Below, one piece after another: positions 32,652-41,174 of a DNA stretch of 64,000 nucleotides. The stretch is from Microglena sp. YARC (lineage: Eukaryota; Chlorophyta; Chlorophyceae; Chlamydomonadales; Chlamydomonadaceae), in the NCBI GenBank assembly GCA_022414725.1, contig CM039462.1, forward strand, positions 14,206,135 to 14,270,134. Direction: 5' to 3'. The notes under the pieces are model-generated. The model saw only the letters and a list, made by a program, of their open reading frames with translations. It was not told the DNA's origin and made no database searches. The translations under genes were made by a program, and so were the position numbers. Numbering within the stretch: position 1 is the first letter of the stretch; each line of letters opens with the position of its first letter.

Positions 32652-32685
32652 AAAGCAGTGGTAGATCGAGATGAAGCCCAGAACC
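32652..32685 (-). promoter_or_regulatory. Copia-1 primer-binding region (half-tRNA type)
   Basis: Between gag and the 5' LTR the plus strand reads AAAGCAGTGGTAGATCGAG then ATGAAGCCCAGAACC. This resembles the 5' half of an initiator-Met tRNA ending in its anticodon loop, as in copia-type elements primed by a half tRNA. Copia-2 and Copia-3 carry related versions. This is inferred from position and pattern. Confidence 0.5.
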
Positions 32686-33079
32686 TATCAGCTATTAAGC
32701 ACTTCTAAGAGTGGACAGAGATGTATGCAGCGGAGACAGACGCGCCAATCTATACACAGAGACGAGAATAACGTTACAAGCAAGGACGTACACTAAAGGA
32801 CACCAGCGGTGGGCGAAGTGGATGCCTGTAACCTGAATAGACCCTAAGCCCGGATCTTGTCACCCTGACACCGTTTAACACAGGACATGTCAGGGAGAGA
32901 CCGATAAGACACAGAGAGACAGGCAGTCAATAGGAAGCTGACACTGAGTCACTAAAGGATGACTCAGTTCTACGGGAAGCTATCACTATGGGAAGCTATC
33001 AGGGCCGATAGTTCTAAGGGAGTACATAAGTAGTCACCAAGTCATAAAACGCTTGAGAGCACCGCAATTCATGCTGACA
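32686..33079 (-). repeat. Copia-1 5' LTR
   Basis: 394 bp, the same as 26025-26418 by eye. It is followed by target duplication CCATC at 33080. Confidence 0.95.
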
Positions 33080-33084
33080 CCATC

Positions 33085-33418
33085 ATCGCAGGTCTGTAGA
33101 GGGGACCCCTGTGGAGGTCCTTCCTTATGCCAGCTATTACCACTATTCCAGCCAATGCCTTCCCAGGTCCCATTGAATCCCCTCACCATCATCATACGTC
33201 CTAACCCTAACCCTAATCCACAAACCTTCAACCACCACTCACCATCATCAAAGGTATCTAGAGGGGTCCCCTGTGGAGGTCCCTCCTTATGCCAGCTATT
33301 ACCACTATTCCAAGCTTAGCCTACCCAGGCCCCATTGAATCCCCTCACCATCATCTCACGTCCTAACCCTAAACCCTAACCCTTATCCACAAACCTTCAA
33401 CCGCCACACTCATCACAG
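33085..33418. repeat. ~150-bp repeat with acceptor copies and telomere-like motifs
   Basis: GCAGGTCTGTAGAGGGGACC (33089), AAAGGTATCTAGAGGGGTCC and ACAGGTCTGTAGAGGGGTCC (33415) are three copies of one acceptor-plus-exon-start. The spacers contain CCTAACCCTAACCCTAAT at 33200 and CCTAACCCTAAACCCTAACC at 33362. Copia-1 landed in this repeat. Confidence 0.8.
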
Positions 33419-33730
33419 GTCTGTAGAGGGGTCCCTTTTGGAGGTCCTTTCGTACAGCTCCGATCCATCAACAACCAGCTCCACAGGCTTCAATGAGTCC
33501 CCCCTCTGCTCCACCAGGGACAGGGATGACAATGGCCTTCCCCTCCGCGACCCCATCAGCTCCCCACCACCCATGTTGAACGACACGGAATGCGCGAGCA
33601 GCCCGAGGCAACAGGGAGCTATTAGTGGCATAATAGACCTGGTCAGCCCGATGCCGTCCCTCAACCAGAGGCAGAACCAGACCCCTCGACCACAACCCTG
33701 GACGAAAACAAGAACCTTCGACCATACGAG
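33419..33730 (+). CDS. Probable exon of an unrecognised gene
   Basis: After CATCACAG, one base then 103 codons plus two bases are open, ending ACGAG|GTACTG. The protein is polar and probably disordered: it opens SVEGSLLEVLSYSSDPSTTS, has DDNGLPLRDPISSPPPM in the middle and RPQPWTKTRTFDHTR at the end. I recognise no family. Reasons to believe it: non-repetitive sequence between repeats, plausible splice sites, and an acceptor edge triplicated upstream exactly as in the two recognised genes. The frame could also run on to a stop at 33773. Neighbouring exons were not found; they may be displaced by the Copia insertions. No gene is seen from 33774 to 33890. Confidence 0.45.
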
Positions 33731-33898
33731 GTACTGTTTTTACGACAAAACTGAGATGCAAAAAATTCGGTAGCACGCGTCCTGAGATGCAACCGGGATT
33801 GATTAATGGTCCAGCCCCCCACCCTAATGGTTTGGAGATACGGGAGTTCGAGACCCGCTGCCGGAAGACAGCGGGGGGTTCTCGCGCCCACCAATATG

Positions 33899-34053
33899 TA
33901 GGGATAGGCAATATGATATCATATGATATCATACGATGCCGGCAGTCTGACTAGGTAACTTTGGCCTATGGCATCATATCATATGATATTTGTATGATAT
34001 CATATGCTATCATACTCCTCTTTGGTCAGCATCATATGATTTGCCGGTCCCTA
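33899..34053. mobile_element. hAT-type MITE, ATATGATATC family
   Basis: 155 bp; it starts TAGGGATAGGCAATATGATA and ends CATATGATTTGCCGGTCCCTA without its last base counted twice. A perfect 8-bp duplication CCAATATG lies at 33891-33898 and 34054-34061. This is a good reference copy. Confidence 0.95.
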
Positions 34054-34086
34054 CCAATATGATAAGGGGGGGCATCTTCTCTGTCA

Positions 34087-34217
34087 AAGGTAATGATAAC
34101 GCCTGGTGGGGCGTGGTGTTAAGGGAGCCCGTTGTACGCGGGTGGGGAGCGGTCTCCTACCTCAACTGGACAAGCTACCATCGCGGTTGACGACATCCTG
34201 CAACGCCAAGAGCGACC
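34087..34217 (-). mobile_element. tRNA-derived SINE (copy 4), left part
   Basis: The minus-strand SINE tail and body run up to the Copia-3 insertion point CGACC. The other half is at 47529-47566. The 11-bp duplication CTTCTCTGTCA lies at 34076-34086 and 47567-47577, so the SINE was complete before Copia-3 landed in it. Confidence 0.92.
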
Positions 34218-34557
34218 TATCAGCTTGAAATCACTCCGGTAGAGTGGACAGTAGATTAAAGCAGCGGAACAGACGCACCAATCTATACACGGAGACAAGG
34301 ATAACGTTACAGACACAGGAGACCCATAAAGGGGCACCTGTGGTGAAAGGAGACGGTAGACAGGAACCTAACAGGGTACAGATCAGACCGTAGGAGACAG
34401 GAGATCAGAACGTAGGTGACAGGAAGCTGTCACTGAGTCATCTCAAGATGACTCAGTCCCACGGGAAGCTGGCTCAGGAGAGCCGATAGTTCTAAGGGAG
34501 TACATAAGTAGTCACCAAGTCATAAAACGCGTGAGAGCACCGCTATACATGCTGATA
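34218..34557 (-). repeat. Copia-3 3' LTR
   Basis: 340 bp, TATCAGC to GCTGATA, followed by CTCCACCTATGACACAGGTG (purine tract on the element strand). A/T-rich 3' untranslated sequence fills 34558-34950. Confidence 0.94.
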
Positions 34558-34950
34558 CTCCACCTATGACACAGGTGACATACAATAGTACTACTCCACC
34601 TATGGCACTGGTGACATAGAACTATATGTAACAAATTAAATAAAAAAAAAAATCAAAGAACTCCGGAAAAAAAAATCGAGAGAAACTTCAAATGAAACCC
34701 AAAGGGTGTAAGGGAAGGTATGAAGCAAGGCAAAGAACCAAAATTTGCCAAGTGGATATAAGAGGACAACTAAATATCAAAGTCGGGTAACAACGGTATA
34801 GAAAACCCGATCCGGGAATAGGAACCTAATGCCAATCAATGATAACTTAAAGAAACTCTATATGTAACCAAAGAAACCCTAAAATGTAACCAAAAATTCC
34901 AGAATACATGTAACCAAAATTCTAGAATACATGTAACCAAAAAAATTGGT

Positions 34951-35796
34951 TTAAGGAGAAGCAGTCATTCCAAACATGCGAATGAAACGCCAGAACACCA
35001 TAGGATCAAGGGGCTTGGTGAAGGGGTCAGCACAGTTGTCCTTAGTGTTAACATAGGCGACATCCACCTGGCCATCCTCCACCAGCTCCTGGATATAGTG
35101 ATGGATGACATCAATGTGCTTGTTGCGAGGGAGCAGCTGACAGTCATTGGCCCAGCTCAAGGACCCCAAGTTGTCACCCTGAATGGTGACCAGGTCACAA
35201 GGCAGCCCTAGATCAATTCTCAACTTTTTCAACCATTGCACCTCCCGGGCAGTCTGAGACAGGGCCTGATACTCAGCCTCACTGGAGCTAACAGCAACAG
35301 TGGGTTGCCTTTTGCTCATCCAGTTCACAAGGCAGCCCCCAGCAAGCACAGCATAGCCAGTCTGAGATCTCCTGTCAGACCCATCATCAGCAAAGGATGA
35401 GTCACTAAAGACAGTAAAAGAGAAACCAGGGCTGTGAGTGTAAGTGAGGCCCAGATGGGAATGTTCTCTCAAATACAAAAGCAAGCGCATGGCTGCAGCT
35501 CACAGGGGGGCAGTGGGTTGAGCAGAAAACCTGGACAGGTAGCTAACAGCAAAAGAAATATCAGGCCTTGTGCAGGTAGCCAGGTACAGCAAAGCCCCCA
35601 CAAGAGAGAGGTACTGGCTATTAGAGGCCAGAGGTTCTCCAGGAGGATCAGTGACAGTGCACTTGGCCATGGGAACTGAAAACTTGGGCTTGGTAGCAGC
35701 AGTGAGACCAAACTGCTCCACCAGCTCAACAATGTAGGAGTGCTGGGAGAGGTCGATCTTAACACACCTACCGTCAGAATCAAGTGGACAAGTCAT
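34951..35796 (-). pseudogene. Copia-3 RT end and RNase H
   Basis: Minus-strand frames cover the last part of RT (IDLSQHSYIVELVEQFGL) and RNase H (VFSDSSFADDGSDRRSQTG, SSSEAEYQALSQTAREVQWL, ADPFTKPL). A shift near 35490 separates two frames. The sequence stops at the CATGT duplication beside Copia-2; the rest of the RT resumes at 44049. Confidence 0.92.
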
Positions 35797-35798
35797 GT

Positions 35799-36138
35799 TA
35801 TCAGCATGTATAGCGGTGCTCTCACGCGTTTTATGACTTGGTGACTACTTATGTACTCCCTTAGAACTATCGGCTCTCCTGAGCCAGCTTCCCGTGGGAC
35901 TGAGTCATCTTGAGATGACTCAGTGACAGCTTCCTGTCACCTACGTTCTGATCTCCTGTCTCCTACGGTCTGATCTGTACCCTGTTAGGTTCCTGTCTAC
36001 CGTCTCCTTTCACCACAGGTGCCCCTTTATGGGTCTCCTGTGTCTGTAACGTTATCCTTGTCTCCGTGTATAGATTGGTGCGTCTGTTCCGCTGCTTTAA
36101 TCTACTGTCCACTCTACCGGAGTGATTTCAAGCTGATA
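35799..36138 (+). repeat. Copia-2 5' LTR
   Basis: 340 bp, TATCAGC to GCTGATA. GGTTATTGGGCTCCTCATCA follows immediately: on the other strand this ends GAGCCCAATAACC, close to an initiator-Met anticodon-arm sequence, so it is the candidate half-tRNA primer site (36139-36171). Confidence 0.93.
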
Positions 36139-36175
36139 GGTTATTGGGCTCCTCATCACTACCACTGCTTTGATA

Positions 36176-36390
36176 ATGCAACTTCCGCGAGGGCCTCCTG
36201 CCGGCTTTGTGAAACTTACCAAACTTAATGGTGTTTCATGGGCTCGTGGGATCCGCAGTGTCATTGTGAGCAATGGATGCGACCGAATCCTCCCAACGGG
36301 GGTGAAGGTTCCTCTAGATTGGCTAGACGACTGCGCGCCAGCGGCCTCTGCTGCCGGAGAGGAGGGTCCTTCCGCCATCAAGGAAGTAAC
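36176..36390 (+). pseudogene. Copia-2 gag start, interrupted
   Basis: ATG at 36176 gives MQLPRGPPAGFVKLTKLNGV, the same start as Copia-1. The frame runs to GPSAIKEV, where the composite element is inserted at GTAAC (36386-36390). Gag resumes after the second GTAAC at 37667. Confidence 0.9.
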
Positions 36391-36480
36391 TGTCAGCTGT
36401 ACTACTAGGACACGAGTGCCTTATTGGCATCTGAATCAGATACCTGTATGGCACTCGTGTTCTAGTAGTATACGCTGACA
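36391..36480. repeat. Palindromic terminal repeat, copy a
   Basis: 90 bp from TGTCAGCTGTACTACTAGGA to TCTAGTAGTATACGCTGACA. The two arms pair through GACACGAGTGCC and GGCACTCGTGTT around a central GATnnnATC region. ATAATGC follows. Confidence 0.92.
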
Positions 36481-36664
36481 ATAATGCATGTCCCGGGAGG
36501 AGAACAGATTACCCAGAGGTTCCACTAATCCACAGCCAAGCTTTTTCGGCTATGGTCTTACGCTGGGGGCAACTTAGTACTGATCAGACCCGCAACCCGC
36601 CTGTGTACCGCGACCTTCTGGGGAGGATCAAACCCCCCCGTTTTCCTCCCGAGTCAGGCATTAT

Positions 36665-36746
36665 TGTCAGCTGTACTACCAGGACACGAGTGCCTTATTG
36701 GCATCTGATTCAGATGCCTGTATGGCACTCGTGTTCTAGTAGTATA
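36665..36746. repeat. Palindromic repeat, internal copy b, right end lost
   Basis: It starts TGTCAGCTGTACTACCAGGA, preceded by GAGTCAGGCATTAT as in copy d at 47264. After TAGTAGTATAT it departs into GGCAGTGG. Confidence 0.88.
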
Positions 36747-36747
36747 T

Positions 36748-36974
36748 GGCAGTGGTTAGCGTGATGGGCCCATAACCTGACAGAGTTCAGGGGACGTGAG
36801 GAGACCAGGAACGAAGTGTTTAGACAACTGGACAGTTAAAAGAGCCGAGGGACGCCTCTTGAGAGAGGAGTCCTGACGGCAAACCCCGGAACCCTTAGGT
36901 TACGGGGAAGGACAGACGCGATAGGTTGCGTAGCCAATAGGACAGGTAGAACCAACGAACAGCTAAAGCTGACA
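36748..36974 (-). repeat. LTR-like block with tRNA-Met-like primer site
   Basis: GGCAGTGGTTAGCGTGATGG with GCCCATAACC (36748-36777) resembles an initiator-Met tRNA 5' half ending at the CAT anticodon loop. It abuts TGACAG at 36778. A 197-bp block follows and ends GCTGACA at 36974, then CTCCACCTG as beside the Copia LTRs. Read on the minus strand this is an LTR with a primer site on one side and a purine tract on the other. From 36975 to 37572 lies A-rich untranslated-like DNA without a gene. Confidence 0.6.
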
Positions 36975-37572
36975 CTCCACCTGTTCTAACTGTCAAGGAA
37001 ATTATACTTTCAAACCTTTAACAAAAAACTTCGAAAAAGAAATCTGAAGCTCAAAAGCAAGCAGAAAATAAATCTAAGAGAGAGAGACATCCTCAAGGGC
37101 GACACCGATACTTCCAATATCATTCTAAGATTTAACCAACCTAAATGTTCATCTAGGGAGGGGAAAGAGCGCAGAATAGTACCACACTCCACCTAACTGA
37201 AGCAACCTCTATTTAAGCCAATCAGGGCTAAAAAAGGTAAAACAGTTACTCAGACCTTGCAGGCTCCATCCTTGGACCACAGGTGTAACAATCCCAAAAC
37301 CAGGTGCAATTTCTACCCAAAAGAGGGGAAATCAAACAAAAATAATAATAATTCCAAACAGATCTACCAGCGAGGTAGTCATGACCAGAGACTCGAGGTA
37401 AAATCGACCCCCAAAATCCAGTGCGACAGGTCTATACAAACTACATACCCATTCACCATCGCTACAGGATTGGAGTCGTACAACACACGAGGTGAAGCAA
37501 GGGGCAGTAGACCTGAAGCAAATTAATATTCTGAAATCACCGCAGGTGGGCATCGAACATACTAGGCATTAT

Positions 37573-37661
37573 TATCAGCTGTACTACTAGGACACGAGTG
37601 CCTTATTGGCATCTGATCAGATGCCTGTATGGCACTCGTGTTCTAGTAGTATACGCTGACA
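37573..37661. repeat. Palindromic terminal repeat, copy c
   Basis: 89 bp from TATCAGCTGTACTACTAGGA to TCTAGTAGTATACGCTGACA, preceded by AGGCATTAT and followed by the GTAAC duplication. It differs from copy a by a few bases. Confidence 0.92.
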
Positions 37662-37666
37662 GTAAC

Positions 37667-39603
37667 CCCCCCCGATCAATCCTCCAACTTTACGGTTCCT
37701 TCTCTCAATGTTCGACGCCTGTCCTCTGATGTTGAGGATGTCCTGATGAAGCTGTGTTGTGTACAGACACAGATCATCCGTTGTGCATCAAAACCCGCAG
37801 CCTCATTGCGTCCCTTCAATTATGATGAAGACTACTCTACTACTACTGATGATGAGGAGGACTTGAAGAGTGCTACGAGTGCTGACTTCGGTGGCGTGAC
37901 CCCATCTGCTGCTGCCACTCGTGTCTTTGAGACTTCCGCTGTTTCGCCGGTGTATGAGCCTCCTGATCAGCAGATGCCTAATCGAGAGCTTTCGCCTGTG
38001 TATCAGCCTCAGCCTTCGTCGGCGCCTCCCTTTGAGCCTGTTCCCCCGGCTTACCCGGAGGTGGCTAAGCCCACTTTCTTGAAGGGCTTTGCTTCTTTTT
38101 CCTCTGCATCTGCCCCCATGGAGCGTGGCCTCCCTGGCTACCACACTCGCTCTCGCGAGGCTGCTGTTTCCTCTGCACGCACCTCTGCTGCTGGTGCCTC
38201 CCTGGAACCCCCTCCGCCTCCGCCGGTGGAGCTGCCTCCTGCCCCTGGCCCTCCTCCTATGCTGCATACGCGGTCTTGCGCATCTTGGGAGCATCTGCTC
38301 ACTGGCGGATCTCCTCCGACTTTGAACCTTCGGGACTACAGCCTGATCAACATGGATCGACGGGATGGTGAGTCCTTGAACCGCTCTTTGTACGGTCGGA
38401 TGGATATGCAGGCTACAATGGCAAATGTTAGTGTGAAGCTGAGGCATCGCCGAGTGATGGCTTTCTCTGAGCTTGGTACCAGGTGTCGTTCTTTTCTTGG
38501 TCCAGTCACTTCTAGGATTCTGTATCCCCCAGATCATGGTGTTTCCTTTGGTGGTACGAGGCGTAGTGATCACGAGAAGCTTGGTTATCAGTTTGTGCGA
38601 GTGCCTGTCCCTCTGTGTCCTGTTAGCCCAGATTTCGAGCTGCTTATGAGTGTTGCGAGGTCCAATCCTGTGATTAGGAACATAGACGACCAGCGCGCTC
38701 TTGACGCTGGTCTTGCTGCGGAGTATTTCATGGACATTCGTAGGTCCTTGGCTCCTGTCCCTTCTGCGATTGGAGCTGGGTCTAATACCCTCATTCATGG
38801 TGAGTCTCGGTTTGATCCTGCACTGTTGGGGTTCAGTGCACTGCCTCTCGAACGTCAGGAGTTCATGTGTTTAACTATGATGCTCGCGAACATGGAGGAC
38901 GATATGGTCAAGGTATACCAGGACTTTGCCACCCCTCGGGATATCCTTTTGGATATCCGGAAGACGCAGTCTGATGCCCTTGCCTCTAGAGTCCCTCTCA
39001 TGCGTATCGAACTTCATAATGCGCACATGGGCCCTTCTGACCGTGTCGATGATTTCTTTCGCATGGTTCGCAGTCTGTGCACTGACCTCCGCAGTGCTGG
39101 ACATCCTGTCACTCAGCGCCACGCCATGGAAACCATTGTGAATGGGATCCGTTTGATCCGATTTGAATCGCTGCGGATCCAGTACGGTATGATGTTGGCT
39201 AACAGACAGACTGTAGATTACTGGTCTTGTCTGGAGGCATATAGGTCTCTCGACATTTTGAACATTGCTCTCCCCAGGTCCGACTCCACGCATCCTGGTT
39301 GGTCCCGGGACGCTCCCCAGGTTCCTGCCAATGCTGCGTTTCAGCGTGGGCAGGGATCTGGTTCTCAGGGTTCTGGTTCCAACAAGCGACGTCTGGATTG
39401 CACTTGGGGCCCATGCCTCAGCAAGACGACCCACTCGGAGGATCGCTGTGTTCACGAAGCATCCGCACCTGCGTAAGACCAAGCCTGGTGCACCGGTTAC
39501 CAATCCGGTGCCCATGGCCTTGGCCCTTCCAGGTGTGCTTACTCCGCGGCAGCTGGCCTCCTTGCAGGCTCAGATTGATGGGTATGCTTTGGACAAGAAA
39601 TAG
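37667..39603 (+). pseudogene. Copia-2 gag, main part, ending in UAG
   Basis: The frame resumes after the composite element. It passes an acidic/Pro-rich stretch (YEPPDQQMPNRELSPVY), the capsid-like helical region (DFATPRDILLDIRKTQSDAL, RSLCTDLRSAGHP) and the Cys/His cluster LDCTWGPCLSKTTHSEDRC. An extra base near 39449 shifts the frame; the last part (39452-39603) ends GYALDKK-UAG. Here gag is continuous over the site where Copia-1 is shifted. Confidence 0.9.
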
Positions 39604-40452
39604 GAGGTACGCTCTGTCCTTTTCTCTTGCACTGCGAAATTTTCAAATGTCTGCAGCCCGAGCCTGTCTGAGGGTGTCTGGCATGTTGATTCTGGAGCTG
39701 GGATGTCAATCACAGGTGATATGTCTTTGTTCACTGTGTTTCATGCTTCTGAGACTGGGCCAGCAGTTAAATTTGGTGATGGTGTGGTTCAACGGTCTGT
39801 GGGTCAGGGTTCTATTGTGTTATGTAGTGATTGGTTACCAACACCAATCACTTTAACCAATGTTCTCTACATCCCACACTGTCCGGTGAACCTCATGTCA
39901 GTAAATGCTGTTGCCCATGCTCACAACTGCAAGATTTCTTTTGATAGTCTTAGTTGTACTGCCACACAGGGCTCTTCTGTTCTGTGGTCTTTCCCTGCCT
40001 CCAGTGATGGTGTGTACAAGTTTGCATGTAGGCCTTGTCACACCCCTCGTGGCCGTTTGTATGGTGCTGAAGATTATCCAGCTTTTGCTCTTGATGTTGA
40101 TGAGGATGGTGGAGTTGTGATCCCTACCACTCCTGAATGGTTGTGGCATAGGCGGCTGGGTCACCCTGGCTATGATGCCATGCACAACCTTGTAAGGAAG
40201 GGTTTGGTTCAGAACTTACCCCTCGCTCTCCAACAGGTGCAAAGACTGTCTAAGATCCATGTGATGCTTGTCAGAAGGCAAAGGGAAAACGTATCCCTTT
40301 TCCTAAAGAAAGCAAAACTAGGATCCGTGCCCCATTACAACGCCTTCACTTGGACATCATGGGGCCATTTAATATTAGGGGCTTGCGTGGGGAGTTTTAT
40401 GTTCTGTGTCTCACTGACCAATACTCTGGCTATGCTGAGGTCTTGTGCTTGA
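39604..40452 (+). pseudogene. Copia-2 protease and integrase N-domain
   Basis: In frame after the gag UAG, 28 codons lead to the protease site DSGAGMSITGD (catalytic Asp codon at 39688). The integrase zinc domain follows with WLWHRRLGHPGYDAMHNL; its CxxC half is out of frame because of a shift near 40255. Confidence 0.9.
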
Positions 40453-41174
40453 GAACCAGGGATGAAGCTCCCTTAGCAGTTCAAACTACCATCCTCAGAT
40501 GGATGACTCAGCTGCATGGATTTGTTTTCAAGTGTCTTAGGTCTGACAGGGCTAAGGAATTTATAGTGAAGTAGTTCGAGGATTGGTTAGAATCGGTTGG
40601 TGCTGTGCATGAATTGTCCATGGCTTACACTGCTCAGCAGAATGCGACGGTGGAACGGTACAATGGGGTCCTTCAGAACGTAGCTAGGAGCATTCACTTA
40701 GAGTCTAAGCTCACTAAGTCCTTCTGGCCCTATGCCTTCCTCGCCGCTTGTTACCTACGCAACCGGCTGCCTAATCAGGGTGACAAGACTCTATACGAGT
40801 TGTTCTTTGGGGTTCTACCTGATGTATCGTTATTGCGCGTGTTCGGGTGCCCATGCTATGTTACCTTAGTGAATGGGAAGAAACGCAATAAGCTAGACGA
40901 AAGGGCGTTATCTGGTAGACTGGTTGGGTATTCTCTGGTGAGTAAGGGTTATTTTGTTTGGGTTCCGAAGTTGCGCCAGGTGGTAGAGAGTCGTGATGTG
41001 CTCTTCTATGAACAGTTTAGCTATAACTGTATCCCTAGGCTCTTTCCCTATGATGGATCTCAGTTTTTTCTCGCACCCCTGCCGCTATCATCGGTAACGG
41101 GCTTGATACTACTGACAATGTCCTGGGCCCTTTACCAACCCCGATTGTTGACCGCTTTACTGGTCATGGGATGA
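40350..41174 (+). pseudogene. Copia-2 integrase core and C-terminal region
   Basis: DDE residues are in MDIMGPFNIRG, LRSDRAKEF and NATVERYNGVLQ. A TAG at 40572-40574 interrupts the frame between the second Asp and the Glu, where Copia-1 reads Trp. The C-terminal VSLLRVFGCPCYVTLVN follows. Confidence 0.9.

Larger units (their letters stand above)
26025..33079 (-). mobile_element. Copia-1, Ty1/copia LTR retrotransposon
   Basis: Two 394-bp LTRs, identical by eye, bound a minus-strand element. The 5-bp duplication CCATC lies at 26020-26024 and 33080-33084. Domain order on the minus strand is gag, protease, integrase, RT, RNase H, the Ty1/copia order. The LTRs start TGTCAGC and end GCTGATA on the element strand. 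The internal frames are broken by at least five single-base shifts, which is odd for an insertion young enough to have identical LTRs. It landed in a ~150-bp tandem repeat that is also present at 33085-33418. Confidence 0.96.
36391..37661. mobile_element. Composite element with ~90-bp palindromic terminal repeats
   Basis: 1271 bp flanked by a perfect 5-bp duplication GTAAC (36386-36390 and 37662-37666) inside the Copia-2 gag. Both ends carry the same ~90-bp repeat, TGTCAGC...GCTGACA, each almost a perfect hairpin. A third copy lies internally, and an LTR-like block with a tRNA-Met-like stretch is also inside. No protein is encoded. The termini and duplication length match the Copia elements here, so it could be a TRIM-like passenger of Copia; a foldback DNA element is the alternative. 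Confidence 0.8.
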
